A DNA stretch of 64,000 nt from positions 1-64,000 of the forward strand of contig NZ_PYAL01000008.1 in assembly GCF_004121055.1 (NCBI RefSeq), written 5' to 3'. Origin of the DNA: Achromobacter aloeverae (GTDB taxonomy: Bacteria > Pseudomonadota > Gammaproteobacteria > Burkholderiales > Burkholderiaceae_B). Shown here piece after piece: positions 38,182-48,099 of the stretch. A program made the position numbers and the translations under genes. The notes under the pieces are model-generated. The model did not search any database and was not told the origin of the DNA. It saw only the letters and a list, made by a program, of their open reading frames with translations. Every line of letters begins with the position of its first letter. Within the stretch, counting starts at the first letter, position 1.

Positions 38182-39063
38182 TCACTTCAGCTTGTGCTCG
38201 CCGAACCAGTCCAGCGCGCGCTGCCAGGCCTGGTCGGCATCGGCCTTGACGTAGCTGGGCCGATAGTCCGCATGGAAGGCGTGGCCCGAATTCGGGTAGA
38301 CATCGATGACCGATGCGCGCGCCGCCTTGTCGCCCTTCTCCAGCGCGGCGCGCATCGCGGCCACGTCGTCCTGCGTGATGCCCGTGTCCTTGCCGCCGTA
38401 GGCCCCGCGTATGGGCGCGTGCAGCTTGCCGGCCAACTCGACCGGAAAATGCGGGCGCAACTGGGGATCGGTCTTGCCGCGCAAGGGGCCATAGAACGCC
38501 GCGCCGACCTTCAGCCTGGGGTTGTGCGCCGAATACAGCCACACCATGCGGCCGCCCCAGCAGAAGCCGATGATGCCCAGCTTGTTGGCGTCGCCGCCGT
38601 GGGCGGCGGCCCACTTGGCGGTCGCATCCAGGTCGGACATGACATCGGCGTCCGGCACCTTCTGCACGACCTCGGCCTGCAGCCTGGCGATTTCCGTGTA
38701 CTTGGACGGATCGCCCTCGCGCGCGAACAGGTTCGGGGCGACGGCCAGGTATCCCTGGTGCGCCAACCGCCGGCAAACATCCTGGATGTACTCGTGCACG
38801 CCGAAGATTTCGGAAACCACCAGCACGGTAGCCAGGTGCTTCCGGTCCTTGGGCGCGGCGCTGTACGCCCACATCTTGCCGTCCTTCACCGGAATCTCGA
38901 CCGGCCCGGCCGTCAGGCCCTCGGCGCTGGTCTTGACCACCGACTGGGCCGCGACCGGCCCGGCGGCCGCGGCGAAGCCGGTCGCGAGCGCGGTGGCCAT
39001 GAAACCTCGCCGATCCAGGCGCAAGGGAGGGAGAAGACTATCCAAGTGCTTGTCGTCGCTCAT
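38182..39063 (-). CDS. Dienelactone hydrolase family protein with Tat signal
   Basis: 293 residues. A twin-arginine signal (DRRGFMATALATGFAAAAGP, then VAAQ) should export the folded enzyme. The alpha/beta-hydrolase has a cysteine nucleophile in GIIGFCWGGRM (Cys168), Asp226 in YGGKDTGIT, and His261 in PNSGHAFHAD, the DLH triad. Classic dienelactone hydrolases are cytosolic, so the export signal is notable. Substrate unknown. GGAG is nine bases before the ATG. Confidence 0.9.
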   Translation of the reverse strand: MSDDKHLDSLLPPLRLDRRGFMATALATGFAAAAGPVAAQSVVKTSAEGLTAGPVEIPVKDGKMWAYSAAPKDRKHLATVLVVSEIFGVHEYIQDVCRRLAHQGYLAVAPNLFAREGDPSKYTEIARLQAEVVQKVPDADVMSDLDATAKWAAAHGGDANKLGIIGFCWGGRMVWLYSAHNPRLKVGAAFYGPLRGKTDPQLRPHFPVELAGKLHAPIRGAYGGKDTGITQDDVAAMRAALEKGDKAARASVIDVYPNSGHAFHADYRPSYVKADADQAWQRALDWFGEHKLK

Positions 39064-39219
39064 TGAATACGCTCCAGTAAGGTTGCGGATCATGTCTCCG
39101 CGGCGCCCGGCGCGCCGGGGAAGGGCCGGGCCGTTTTGGGATGCGGCGCCTGAAGTCGGGAAAGGAACGGGGACAGGGGCCGCGCGCAGGGAGCATACGG
39201 CCTTTTGCGTCCGCCAGGG

Positions 39220-42200
39220 TCAATGTTTGATGGAGAATTCGACCCGGCTGGGCGCGTCCTTGTCCTTGATGCCTTCGGCCGACAGCTCCGGCGCAACCAC
39301 GAAAATCCGGTCCGCGGGGGCACCTGCCGCCTGCAAGGCCTCATAGACCGCCTGGGCGCGCGCGTCGGCCAGATGGCGCAGCTGTTCGTCGCCCACCGGC
39401 GCCGCCTTGCGCAGCAGGTCTTCCATCTGGTCGGGCGGCAAGGACTTGGCCATGCCTATGAAATTGCGCGGCTTGTTCTCCATCTTGGTGTTGTCGTAGA
39501 CCGATTCCAGATACTTGGCGCGGTCGGCGGCCGACAGCGGCGCGTTGTTCAGGCGGGTACTCTTGCCGCTCGAACGCGCCTGCGCGGCACGGATACGCTG
39601 TTCGACCCAGGCCTGGCGCAGGCCCTGGTCATCGGTGGCCGGGTCGGCGCGCCCGGAGATATCCATCTGCAGCGACGGACGGTCGGCCAGGGCCGTGGCC
39701 AGCTTGCCCAACCGTTCGCGCGCGGTATCGTCCAGCGCGTCGCTGCCCGGCGCGAAGGTCACGTAGGACAGCTCTTCCCCGCCGCCGAAGGCGGAAGCCA
39801 GCAGGCTGAAGGGCGAGGTCACCGCCTTGACCACCAGGTTGCCGATGACGCCAAGAATGATGCGGCCAACCGAGAAGCTGGGATCGTCCAGCGACCCCGA
39901 CACGGGCAGGTCGATGTCGATATTGCCATTACGGTCCTTCAGCAAGGCCACCGCCAGCATCACCGGCAGCGTCGTGGCGTCCTTGCTGTTCGTCTTCTCG
40001 CCGAAAGTCAGCTGGTTCAGCACCACGTGGTTGCTGGCCGACAGGGCGCGGTCCTTGATGCGGTATTCCAGGTCCACCGACAACTTGCCGCGCTTGATCG
40101 GGTAGCCGACGTACTTGGCGGAATAGGTGGTGAAGCGCGGCAGGTCCACGCCGCGCGCGGTGGCCTTCAAGTCCAGGGTCAGGAATTTGGCGAAGGGATT
40201 GACCACACCGCTGATGGACAGCGGCGCCGTGCGATAGACACGGCCATTGACGCTGACCTTGGCGGGCTGCGGATTCGTCGACGACAACGCCGAGACCGAC
40301 CCGCTGACATTGGATAGTTCGGCCGTGTAGTTCGGCTTGACGAAGCGGTCGTTGAAGGTGGCGCGGCCATTCTTCAGCGTCACGCTGCGCACCGTGATGT
40401 CCGGCAGCCCTCCGCCCGCCGTCTTGCCGGCGGGCGCCGGACGTGGCGCGGAACGGGTCTGCGTGTCCTGCGTGATGGAGCCGCCGGCCTTGCCCGGTTC
40501 CGCCACCAGGTCCATGACGTTCAGCCGACCCTCGCCGTTGAGCAGCACATTGCCATAGAAATCGTCGAGAACGATGTCGCCCAGGTCCAGGCGCGGCTTG
40601 TCGCCCACGACCTGGATGGCCATGTTGCTGAAGGCGAGCGTTTTCCACGCCAGGAAGTCCGCGCGATTCACCCGATCCAGCAAATTCAGGTCGTCGACGT
40701 TGACGGCGCCCTTCCAGCTGGCCTGCATGGGCTTGCCGCCCGCCGCCGCCACGAACCTGGCCTCGCCCTTGGCGCCCACGGAAATCGACCGCACGGTGGC
40801 GTTCAGGCTGGACGCGGCATAGGGTGCGAAGCGCGCCAGGTCCAGCTTGGACAGGTCTACCTTGGCGCTGACCTGCAAGGGGTCCAGCGTAAAGCTGCCC
40901 TGGGTGGCCAGCACGCCCTGGCCCAGCAGGCCATCGGCCTTGAGGTCGAAGTTGGACGAGCCGGAGCCCAGGGTCCATTTGTCGACGGACAGGGCCAGTC
41001 GCTTGAGACCGACGTCGACGGCGGGCTTGGCGCTTTCGTCGCGCGCGGCGATATCGGCGGCATCGACCTTGATGTCGCTGGCATTGACCGCCAGCACGTT
41101 GTTGTGGTCGACCACATGGACCTGCGCCGACACACCCACCGTGCCGCCTTGCAGCAGCACGGGCGTCGCGTTGCGCACGGTTTGCGCAAAGGGCGCCAGC
41201 GGCAGGCTAGCCGCGCGTACGTCCAGGTCCAGGTTCAGGGGCTGCAGGATCAGCTTGCCCACGCCGCGCAGCTTTGCGCCATCGGCGTTGTCCACGGTCA
41301 GCCACAGCCCGATCGGCTGGTCCTTGGGCTGCGGGATGCGTATCTGCTGGACCGTGGCGTCCAGTTTTTCCAGGGTGTAGTCCACCTTGGTCGTGGCGTC
41401 GCGCAGGTGGAGGTTGCCGTTGCCGACGTTGACGGCGCCTATCGTCACCTGCCAGGCAGCGGGCGCCGGGGGCGGCGGCGGGGATGCCGGGGGCGCGGAT
41501 GCCGTCTGGTCGGCCGCCGCTGTCTTGTCCGTGGCGGAAGGCGCCTTGCCCGTGGACGCCCCGTTTGCGGCCGCCTTGTCCGTGGCGGGGACGGCATTGT
41601 CCGTGGTCGCGTTGTCCGTGGTCGCCTTGTCCGTGGCAGGCGCCGCTGGCACCACGGTCTTGACCGTGGACACCTTGGGCGCCCCCTCGGTCTTGTCGCC
41701 CGCGCTCAAGCGCTGCAACTTGTCGATGACGTCCAGCCAGTTGATCCGCTGGTTGGCGTCCCGCCGCGTCTGGATGCGCGGGTCCAGCAACTCCACGTCG
41801 CCGATCGCCGCCGTCCGTCCGATGACATCCAGGTCGACCTGCCGCACGTTCAGGCTGCGCCAGGCCGCCAGGTTGTCGCCGGCGCTCTCGCGCAGGTCGA
41901 ACTCACGCACGCCCAGGTTGCCGGTGACGCGCAGCCTGACCGGCGCGTCATGCGGCTGCTCGAACACGATGTGCAGGTCCGAGTCCAGCAAGCCATGCTG
42001 GAGCTTGACCGGCAGCGGCGCCGGCCAGGCATCGGCCCACTGGTCCAGCGCCAGCCCCGTGAAGACCACGTCCAGCGTCGAGGCCGGCACCTTGTCGAAC
42101 GGCCGCGCCGTGCCGCGCAGATCGAAGGGGCTGCCGTTGATGCGCGCGTGGAAACGCGGCAGCACGTCGATGTCCGTGGCGTAGCCGAAGTTCGAAATGA

Positions 42201-42777
42201 AGGGCACGCCCAGGGTGATGTCGTCGATGACCTGCTTGCGGCCGGTGACCTTGTCATCCAGCGTGATGGCGCCGCCTTCAAGCAGCACGTTGTTGAGCGA
42301 GAACCGCGGCAGGGGCTTGTCCTTGTCCTCCTCCGGGGCCGGCGGCTGGGCCGCGGACATGTCGGCGACCTTCTGCTGGATGTCGGAAAAGTTGAAGCGG
42401 GTCGGCCCCTCGCGCACCAGCGCCACCTTGGGCTGGTGCAGTTCCAGGTGATCGACGACCGGCGCGAACCAGACCACGGATCGCCAGGCGACGCTGGCAT
42501 TGGCCTCGCCCACCGCCAGCAAGGGCGTCTCCGACCCCGGCTGCGCGATTTTCAGGTCGTGCACGCGCAGGGTCAGCGTAAAGGGATTGAAGGAGATCTT
42601 GCCGACCTGGACCTCGCGGCCCAGCATTTCCGCGACCTGCCCCGTCAGCGCCTTGCGCGTGAAATTCGGCACCTGCCACGCCGCCAGGGCGAAGACCAGG
42701 AGTATGAAGCCGATGATACCCAGACCGATGCGGCCGAGCCGCCGCGAAAGCCGTATCCGGGGTATCCGCAAGGACAT
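39220..42777 (-). CDS. DUF748 / AsmA-like envelope protein, 1185 residues
   Basis: One N-terminal membrane helix (IGLGIIGFILLVFALAAWQV) is followed by the AsmA-like start (NFTRKALTGQVAEMLGREVQ and VGKISFNPFTLTLRVHDLKI). A very long beta-rich periplasmic region follows, and the DUF748 C-terminal block ends in VTFAPGSDALDDTARERLGK. A linker at about 355-430 is rich in Thr-Asp-Lys/Asn-Ala repeats. AsmA-like proteins are thought to bridge the periplasm and move lipids or assist envelope assembly; that is family inference. Confidence 0.88.
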   Translation of the reverse strand: MSLRIPRIRLSRRLGRIGLGIIGFILLVFALAAWQVPNFTRKALTGQVAEMLGREVQVGKISFNPFTLTLRVHDLKIAQPGSETPLLAVGEANASVAWRSVVWFAPVVDHLELHQPKVALVREGPTRFNFSDIQQKVADMSAAQPPAPEEDKDKPLPRFSLNNVLLEGGAITLDDKVTGRKQVIDDITLGVPFISNFGYATDIDVLPRFHARINGSPFDLRGTARPFDKVPASTLDVVFTGLALDQWADAWPAPLPVKLQHGLLDSDLHIVFEQPHDAPVRLRVTGNLGVREFDLRESAGDNLAAWRSLNVRQVDLDVIGRTAAIGDVELLDPRIQTRRDANQRINWLDVIDKLQRLSAGDKTEGAPKVSTVKTVVPAAPATDKATTDNATTDNAVPATDKAAANGASTGKAPSATDKTAAADQTASAPPASPPPPPAPAAWQVTIGAVNVGNGNLHLRDATTKVDYTLEKLDATVQQIRIPQPKDQPIGLWLTVDNADGAKLRGVGKLILQPLNLDLDVRAASLPLAPFAQTVRNATPVLLQGGTVGVSAQVHVVDHNNVLAVNASDIKVDAADIAARDESAKPAVDVGLKRLALSVDKWTLGSGSSNFDLKADGLLGQGVLATQGSFTLDPLQVSAKVDLSKLDLARFAPYAASSLNATVRSISVGAKGEARFVAAAGGKPMQASWKGAVNVDDLNLLDRVNRADFLAWKTLAFSNMAIQVVGDKPRLDLGDIVLDDFYGNVLLNGEGRLNVMDLVAEPGKAGGSITQDTQTRSAPRPAPAGKTAGGGLPDITVRSVTLKNGRATFNDRFVKPNYTAELSNVSGSVSALSSTNPQPAKVSVNGRVYRTAPLSISGVVNPFAKFLTLDLKATARGVDLPRFTTYSAKYVGYPIKRGKLSVDLEYRIKDRALSASNHVVLNQLTFGEKTNSKDATTLPVMLAVALLKDRNGNIDIDLPVSGSLDDPSFSVGRIILGVIGNLVVKAVTSPFSLLASAFGGGEELSYVTFAPGSDALDDTARERLGKLATALADRPSLQMDISGRADPATDDQGLRQAWVEQRIRAAQARSSGKSTRLNNAPLSAADRAKYLESVYDNTKMENKPRNFIGMAKSLPPDQMEDLLRKAAPVGDEQLRHLADARAQAVYEALQAAGAPADRIFVVAPELSAEGIKDKDAPSRVEFSIKH

Positions 42778-43123
42778 TGAAGGTCTCTCCTGTAGGGCTA
42801 CGGGGCGATTATCACCCCCGACGCAGCGATGCGTCCATTATCATTGACGGCGCCGCCGGACCTCGGGGCCGCGTGTTGCGACGCCAGGAGGCCCAACGGT
42901 GAACCGGGTGCATGCCTGCCATTGGCGGCGGCCAGCCCTTTCCCGCATGGGCAAGGCAGGGCACCGCCAAGGCAAACCCGAATAGTGTCCGAATTCCGTG
43001 CCCGCGTGCGCCTTTATACCCGGGCAATTCGTTTCAAACCTTGACCACGAGGCCTGCCGGCCCTCCCCCGACCCCCCGGCCTCGCGGCCGCCTACCCTGG
43101 AGCCTCGCCGGCCTGTCACCGCC
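42778..43123. other. 346-bp spacer between DUF748 and moaC genes
   Basis: No gene was supported; short open frames here are shadows. No Moco-type riboswitch was recognised by eye. The spacer carries the promoters of two divergent genes, but no strong -35/-10 pair stood out. Confidence 0.55.
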
Positions 43124-43618
43124 ATGTCCACCACACCGCCCACATTGAGCCACCTCGACGAATCCGGCCAGGTCCGCATGGTCGACGTCGGCGATAAATC
43201 CAGCACCGCGCGCGTGGCCATTGCGTCGGCCCGCGTGCGCCTGAACGCCACGGCCTATGGCCTGCTCACCCAGCCCGGGCGCGGCAAGGGGGAGGTGCTG
43301 AACACCGCCCGCGTGGCCGGCATGCTGGCCGCCAAGCGCTGTGCCGACCTGATCCCCCTCTGCCACAGCCTGCCGCTGTCCTTCGTCGGCGTGGACTTCG
43401 CGCTGGACGATGACCGCCATGAGGTGGAAGTGCGCGCCACCTGCCGCACGGACTTCAAGACCGGCGTCGAGATGGAGGCCATGACCGCCTGCAGCGTGGC
43501 GGCCCTGACCGTCTATGACATGTGCAAGGCAGCCGACAAGGGCATCGTCATCGAGCAGGTCCGCCTGGAATACAAGGCGGGAGGCAAAAGCGGCGAATGG
43601 CGGGCCCCGACGGAGTAG
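43124..43618 (+). CDS. moaC: Cyclic pyranopterin monophosphate synthase
   Basis: 164 residues. The family blocks are present: LTQPGRGKGEVLNTARVAGM, AAKRCADLIPLCHSLPLSFV, VRATCRTDFKTGVEMEAMTA, and AALTVYDMCKAADKGI. It converts the MoaA product to cyclic pyranopterin monophosphate, the second half of the first step of molybdenum cofactor synthesis. The ATG at 43124 starts the conserved region. It leads the moaC-moaD-moaE-moaB-moeA series. Confidence 0.96.
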   Translation: MSTTPPTLSHLDESGQVRMVDVGDKSSTARVAIASARVRLNATAYGLLTQPGRGKGEVLNTARVAGMLAAKRCADLIPLCHSLPLSFVGVDFALDDDRHEVEVRATCRTDFKTGVEMEAMTACSVAALTVYDMCKAADKGIVIEQVRLEYKAGGKSGEWRAPTE

Positions 43619-43661
43619 AATGGCGGGTGGATTTCTGCCCGCCTGGGCACGGAGGTGCGCG

Positions 43662-43988
43662 GTGAACGGCGCGATTAACACGACAACCGACCCCGGTTCG
43701 TCCACGACTACCGGCCCCGGGTCATCCCCACCCAGCCCGGGGGCCATCCATCTGCTCTATTTCGCCCGCGTGGCCGAGATCACCGGCCGCCGCGCGGAGA
43801 CCTATCCGCTGCCGGAAGGCGGCCCGCTTACCGGCAGCGACCTGCTGCTGCAACTGGGCCGGCGATATCCGGAACTGGCCGGCGCCAGCCGCCTGCGCCT
43901 GGCCGTCAACCAGACCCATGCCAAGCCCGGCGTGTTGATCCGTGCCGGCGACGAAGTCGCGGTGTTCGAGCCCGTCACCGGAGGTTGA
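43662..43988 (+). CDS. moaD: Molybdopterin synthase small subunit with N-terminal extension
   Basis: 108 residues versus about 80 for typical MoaD. The ubiquitin-like domain (LLYFARVAEITGRRAETYPL onward) ends in PVTGG, whose C-terminal glycine is thiocarboxylated to donate sulfur. The first 25 residues are an added tail with two TTT-x-PGSS repeats. The GTG at 43662 has GGAGG six bases upstream. An ATG at 43620, next to a GGAG in the moaC end, is an alternative. MoaE follows four bases after the stop. Confidence 0.88.
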   Translation: MNGAINTTTDPGSSTTTGPGSSPPSPGAIHLLYFARVAEITGRRAETYPLPEGGPLTGSDLLLQLGRRYPELAGASRLRLAVNQTHAKPGVLIRAGDEVAVFEPVTGG

Positions 43989-43992
43989 TCCC

Positions 43993-44469
43993 ATGATCGT
44001 CGTCCAGGAAGCCGACTTCGACGCCGGCGCCTTGCAGGCGGTCCTGCGCGAGCGCTGCACCGGCGCGGCGGGCGCGCTGGTGACCTTCACCGGCTACGTG
44101 CGCGACTTCTCGTCCGAGGATGCCACCCGGACGCTGACGCTGGAACACTACCCCGGCATGTGCGAGCGCGAACTGGAAGACATCGCGAACCAGGCCTGCG
44201 AGCGCTGGCGCGTGCTGGACTATGTCATCGTGCACCGCGTCGGCACCCTGGCGCGCAATGACCAGATCGTTTTCGTGGCGACCGCCAGCGCGCACCGCGG
44301 CGACGCCTTCCAGGCCTGCGAGTACATCATGGACGCCCTGAAGACGCGGGCGCCCTTCTGGAAACGCGAGACCCTGGCCAGCGGCCGCAGTTTCTGGGTC
44401 GAGCAAAAGCAAAGCGATACCGACCGTGCCTGTTCCTGGGACGGTCATCCCTCGAAGGAAGCATCATGA
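43993..44469 (+). CDS. moaE: Molybdopterin synthase large subunit
   Basis: 158 residues. Conserved parts are ALVTFTGYVRDFSSED, LTLEHYPGMCERELEDI, VIVHRVGTLARNDQIVFVA, and CEYIMDALKTRAPFWKRET with the catalytic lysines. It dimerises with MoaD and sulfurates cyclic pyranopterin to molybdopterin. It overlaps moaB by four bases. Confidence 0.96.
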   Translation: MIVVQEADFDAGALQAVLRERCTGAAGALVTFTGYVRDFSSEDATRTLTLEHYPGMCERELEDIANQACERWRVLDYVIVHRVGTLARNDQIVFVATASAHRGDAFQACEYIMDALKTRAPFWKRETLASGRSFWVEQKQSDTDRACSWDGHPSKEAS

Positions 44470-44984
44470 ACGACCAGAAAAACGACAAGAAAGTGTCGCT
44501 CGCCTGCGCCGTGCTGACCGTCAGCGACTCGCGCACCGCGGGCAACGATACCTCGGGCAACTGGCTGGCCGAAACCCTGGCGCGCGACGGGCACAACTGC
44601 GTGCGGCGCGACCTGGTCAAGGACAACGTCTACGCCATCCGCCGCATCATCAGCGAATGGATAGCCGATGACGCGGTACAGGTCATCATCACCAACGGCG
44701 CGACCGGCTTCTCGCATCGCGATGCCATTCCAACGGCGGTCACGCCCTTGCTCGATACCGAAATCCCGGGCTTCGGCGAGTTGTTCCGCCAGCTGTCCCA
44801 TGCCGACATCGGCAGCTCGACCATCCAGTCGCGCGCCCTCGCCGGCATCGCCAACGACACCCTCATATTCTGCCTGCCGGGCTCGACCAGCGCCTGCGAA
44901 GCGGCCTGGAACCATATTCTTTCCGAGCAGCTGGACAGCCGCCACAAGCCCTGCAACTTCGCTTCGCACTTCAAACCCCGATGA
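44466..44984 (+). CDS. moaB: Molybdopterin adenylyltransferase (MoaB/MogA family)
   Basis: 172 residues, the MoaB/MogA fold. Motifs are VLTVSDSRTAGNDTSG near the start, QVIITNGATGFSHRDAIPTA, and LPGSTSACEAAWNHILSEQL. It probably adenylates molybdopterin before MoeA inserts molybdate; no separate mogA is seen in the window. It overlaps moaE by four bases, and moeA follows after 67 bp. Confidence 0.93.
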   Translation: MNDQKNDKKVSLACAVLTVSDSRTAGNDTSGNWLAETLARDGHNCVRRDLVKDNVYAIRRIISEWIADDAVQVIITNGATGFSHRDAIPTAVTPLLDTEIPGFGELFRQLSHADIGSSTIQSRALAGIANDTLIFCLPGSTSACEAAWNHILSEQLDSRHKPCNFASHFKPR

Positions 44985-45051
44985 TCCCAGGGCCCGTGGC
45001 CCTGCCGGCCTGGCGCCGGCGGAGGCCGGCCCGCAGACGGAACGACGCCGC

Positions 45052-46269
45052 ATGCTGGAATTCGACGACGCCCAACGACAACTGGCGCAGGGCGCGACCG
45101 CCCCCACCCGGACCGCGCGCGTGCCGCTGTACCAGGCCTCCGGCCTGGTGCTTGCCACCGACCTGACCGCCACCCTGGACCTGCCTCCGGCCGACAACAG
45201 CGCCATGGACGGCTATGCCCTGCGCTATGAAGACTACGTGGCCGCCGCCGGCAATCGGCACGCGCTGCCCGTGCAGCAGATCGTCTACGCCGGCCAGGAG
45301 GCGGCCGCCCAGGCCCCGGGTCAGGCTACGCGCCTGTTCACCGGCAGCCTGATGCCCGCCGGCGCCGACACCGTGGTCATGCAGGAAGACACCCGCGCAG
45401 CGGACGGCCTCGTCGAAATCCTGGCCGAACCCAAGCCCGGCCAGCACGTGCGCCGGCGCGGCGAGGACGTGGCTGCCGGCCAGCCGCTGCTGGCCGCCGG
45501 CACCCGGCTGGACGCGGCGCACGTCGCCTTGCTGGCATCACAGGGCTACGCCGAGGTCACCGTGCATCCGGCGGTCCGCGTGGGCATCCTCACCACGGGC
45601 GACGAGCTGGTGGCACCGGGCGCGCCCCGTTCAGGCCACCAGATCTACAACTCCAACGGCGTCATGCTGGCCGCGCTGGTCAACGGCATGGGCGCGCGCG
45701 CCACCCACGTGCTGCATGCTCGCGATGACGAGGCCAGCCTGAAGTCGGCCCTGCGGACGCTGACCGACGAATGCGATCTGGTGCTCAGCGTCGGCGGCGT
45801 GTCGGTCGGCGACAAGGACCTGGTCAAGCCGGCCCTGGAAAGCCTGGGCGGCACGCTGGCGCTGTGGAAAGTGCGCATGAAACCCGGCAAGCCGGTCGCC
45901 ATGGCCCATGTGTCGGGCAAGCCCATCGTCTGCCTGCCGGGCAACCCGGTGTCGGCCTACGCGGTATTCACCGTGCTGGTGACGCCCTTGCTGCGCCGCA
46001 TGCAGGGGCGCACGGAGATTTTCCCGCAGGTCAGCTACCTGACGCTGCGCACGCCCCGGCCGCGCCATGACACGCGCGAGGAATTCCTGCGCGTCAAGCG
46101 CGTGGTCAATGCGGGCAGCGTCGGGGAATTGCAGGTGTTCGACCGCCAGGGCTCGGGCGTGATGAGCTCCCTGCCCTGGGCCACCGGACTGGCGCGCATC
46201 CCGGCCGGCGTGCCGGTGTATGACGGCGAAAAAGTGGCGTACTACGACTTCCGCCACTGGCAGGCATAG
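45052..46269 (+). CDS. moeA: Molybdopterin molybdenumtransferase
   Basis: 405 residues. Shows PPADNSAMDGYALRYEDYVA, TGSLMPAGADTVVMQEDT, VGILTTGDELVAPG, LVLSVGGVSVGDKDLVKPAL, and CLPGNPVSAYAVFTVLVTPL. It inserts molybdate into adenylylated molybdopterin. The ATG at 45052 begins at MLEFDDAQRQL; upstream open sequence is antisense shadow. It ends 14 bp from convergent mobA. Confidence 0.95.
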   Translation: MLEFDDAQRQLAQGATAPTRTARVPLYQASGLVLATDLTATLDLPPADNSAMDGYALRYEDYVAAAGNRHALPVQQIVYAGQEAAAQAPGQATRLFTGSLMPAGADTVVMQEDTRAADGLVEILAEPKPGQHVRRRGEDVAAGQPLLAAGTRLDAAHVALLASQGYAEVTVHPAVRVGILTTGDELVAPGAPRSGHQIYNSNGVMLAALVNGMGARATHVLHARDDEASLKSALRTLTDECDLVLSVGGVSVGDKDLVKPALESLGGTLALWKVRMKPGKPVAMAHVSGKPIVCLPGNPVSAYAVFTVLVTPLLRRMQGRTEIFPQVSYLTLRTPRPRHDTREEFLRVKRVVNAGSVGELQVFDRQGSGVMSSLPWATGLARIPAGVPVYDGEKVAYYDFRHWQA

Positions 46270-46283
46270 CGCGGATCATGGGC

Positions 46284-46991
46284 TCATGACCAATGGCGGG
46301 AGCCCGTGGGCGGCAAGGACTGCGCCCGCGCAAGCTCGGCCATGGTGTTGAGATTCATGAAGGCAGCCTCGTCGTCGAAGGCCACTTCGACGCAGCCGTG
46401 GCGATCCTGCCAACGGTCCACCTTGCGCTCCCCGGCATCCAGGTAGGCACGCAAGGACGGCAGCAGGTCTATCGGCAACAGCATGCAGACCGATTGGCGA
46501 TGGCCGCCCGCGCGGGCGACGGCGATGCGCGGCCTGCCGTCGGCTCCACTACCGTCGGTTCCACCACCGGCGCCATCGGCCGGCAAGGCCAGCGCCAGCG
46601 CCAGTCGCGCCACCAGGTCGCCAGGCAGGAAGGGCGTATCGCAAGGAACCGTCGCCACCCATGGCAAGGGACTGCCCGCCAGGCCCGCCGCGATGCCAGC
46701 CAGGGGGCCCTGCCAGAGGCCATGCGCCGGATCGTCGGCCAGCACCGGCGCGTAACGGGAATAGCTGTCCGCATTGCGGTTGGCGCTGACCACCAGCCGC
46801 GCCACCTGCGGCATCAGCACGCGAAGCACGTGCTCCACCAGCGGCACGCCGCGCAAGGGCGCGAGGCCCTTGTCGATCTCGCCCATGCGCGCCCCGCGTC
46901 CGCCGGCCAGGACCAGGCCGGCGATATTGCCGGCGGCGCCCGCCCGCGGCATGGCGATGCCGGGCGGCGCATGTATCGCTGGATCACCCAC
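46284..46991 (-). CDS. mobA: Molybdenum cofactor guanylyltransferase
   Basis: 235 residues. The nucleotide-binding loop is [20 protein letters not shown] near residues 23-42, and [17 protein letters not shown] carries the metal-binding Asp. It attaches GMP to Moco to make the bis-MGD cofactor used by formate dehydrogenases and DMSO-reductase-type enzymes. The GTG at 46991 overlaps the moaA end by eight bases; ATG 46952 is another possible start. [12 protein letters not shown] stretch reflects a small coding duplication. Confidence 0.9.
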   Translation of the reverse strand: MGDPAIHAPPGIAMPRAGAAGNIAGLVLAGGRGARMGEIDKGLAPLRGVPLVEHVLRVLMPQVARLVVSANRNADSYSRYAPVLADDPAHGLWQGPLAGIAAGLAGSPLPWVATVPCDTPFLPGDLVARLALALALPADGAGGGTDGSGADGRPRIAVARAGGHRQSVCMLLPIDLLPSLRAYLDAGERKVDRWQDRHGCVEVAFDDEAAFMNLNTMAELARAQSLPPTGSRHWS

Positions 46992-48099
46992 CGATATAGC
47001 TCATTTCGATCTTGTGCCCGCCGGCGGCCGTCAGGTCCGGACCCGCTTGCGCGCGGTGCTCGGAATAGTTGTCGCCCCGCCCTTGCCAGATGCCGGCCAG
47101 GGCGCGCATCAGCCCCGCCTCGTCGGCGCCGCCGCGTATCAGTTCGCGCAGATCGTGCCCCTGCGTGGCGAACAGGCACAGGAACAGCCGCCCTTCGGGC
47201 GACAACCTGGCGCGCGTGCAGCCGCCGCAGAACGCCTGCGTCACGCTGGAGATGACCCCGATCTCGCCGGCGCCGTCGGCATAGGCCCAGCGCGCGGCCA
47301 CGCGGCCCATTTCCTCGTCCTGCACCGCGCGCAGCGGCCATGCCTTGGCCACGCGCGCCACCACATCGGCGCTGGGCACGACCTCGGTCATATTCCAGCC
47401 GTTGGTGCTGCCCACGTCCATGTATTCGATGAAGCGCAGGACATGGCCGGACCCGCGGAAATGCCGCGCCATCGGCAATATCTGGTCGTCGTTGACGCCC
47501 TTGCGCACGACCATGTTGACCTTGACCGGGGCCAGGCCCGCGGCCGCCGCGGCCTCGATGCCTTCCAGCACCCGGGCGACATCGAAATCGCTATCGCTCA
47601 TGCGCGCGAAAACCGCGGGATCCAGCGCGTCCATGCTGACCGTCACGCGATCCAGGCCCGCGGCCTTCAATACGCCGGCCTTGCGCGCCAGCAGGCTGCC
47701 GTTGGTCGTCAGCGTCAGCTCCGGCTTGCGCCCCTCGGGCGTGCGCAGCTCGGCCAGCAAGGCCACCAAGGTCTCGATATTCCTGCGCAGCAACGGTTCG
47801 CCGCCCGTCAGGCGGATCTTGCGCACGCCCATGGCGACGAAAACACGCGCCGCGGCGGCGATTTCCTCGAAAGTCAGCAGGTCCCGATGCGGCAGGAATT
47901 CGTGATTCCTGTCGAACACGGCGCGCGGCATGCAGTAGGTACAGCGGAAATTGCAGCGGTCCGTGACCGAGATGCGCAGGTCGCGCAAAGGCCGCCCGCG
48001 CGTGTCGAGCAGGGGCTCGCCGGGCATGGGCAAATGCGCCGGCGCGGGGACCTGGGCCGGCGCCTGGCGATGATCGGTCAGGAAAATCACTCTGGACAT
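46984..48099 (-). CDS. moaA: GTP 3',8-cyclase
   Basis: 371 residues, radical SAM. The N-terminal [4Fe-4S] site is [10 protein letters not shown] with Cys49, Cys53 and Cys56. The C-terminal second cluster uses CGGC in [19 protein letters not shown] and a later Cys in LFLCLF. The protein ends in SYIGG, the double glycine needed for activity. It makes the cyclic intermediate used by MoaC. It is transcribed away from fdhD. Confidence 0.96.
   Translation of the reverse strand: MSRVIFLTDHRQAPAQVPAPAHLPMPGEPLLDTRGRPLRDLRISVTDRCNFRCTYCMPRAVFDRNHEFLPHRDLLTFEEIAAAARVFVAMGVRKIRLTGGEPLLRRNIETLVALLAELRTPEGRKPELTLTTNGSLLARKAGVLKAAGLDRVTVSMDALDPAVFARMSDSDFDVARVLEGIEAAAAAGLAPVKVNMVVRKGVNDDQILPMARHFRGSGHVLRFIEYMDVGSTNGWNMTEVVPSADVVARVAKAWPLRAVQDEEMGRVAARWAYADGAGEIGVISSVTQAFCGGCTRARLSPEGRLFLCLFATQGHDLRELIRGGADEAGLMRALAGIWQGRGDNYSEHRAQAGPDLTAAGGHKIEMSYIGG

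Noticed and set aside
41104-42780. 558-codon open frame on the plus strand opposite the DUF748 gene
   Set aside because: Reverse-complement shadow of a real gene with clear family signatures; its own sequence is Arg/Gln/His-rich noise.
42778-43123. Molybdenum cofactor riboswitch before moaC
   Set aside because: No recognisable conserved Moco RNA elements could be found by eye in this spacer.
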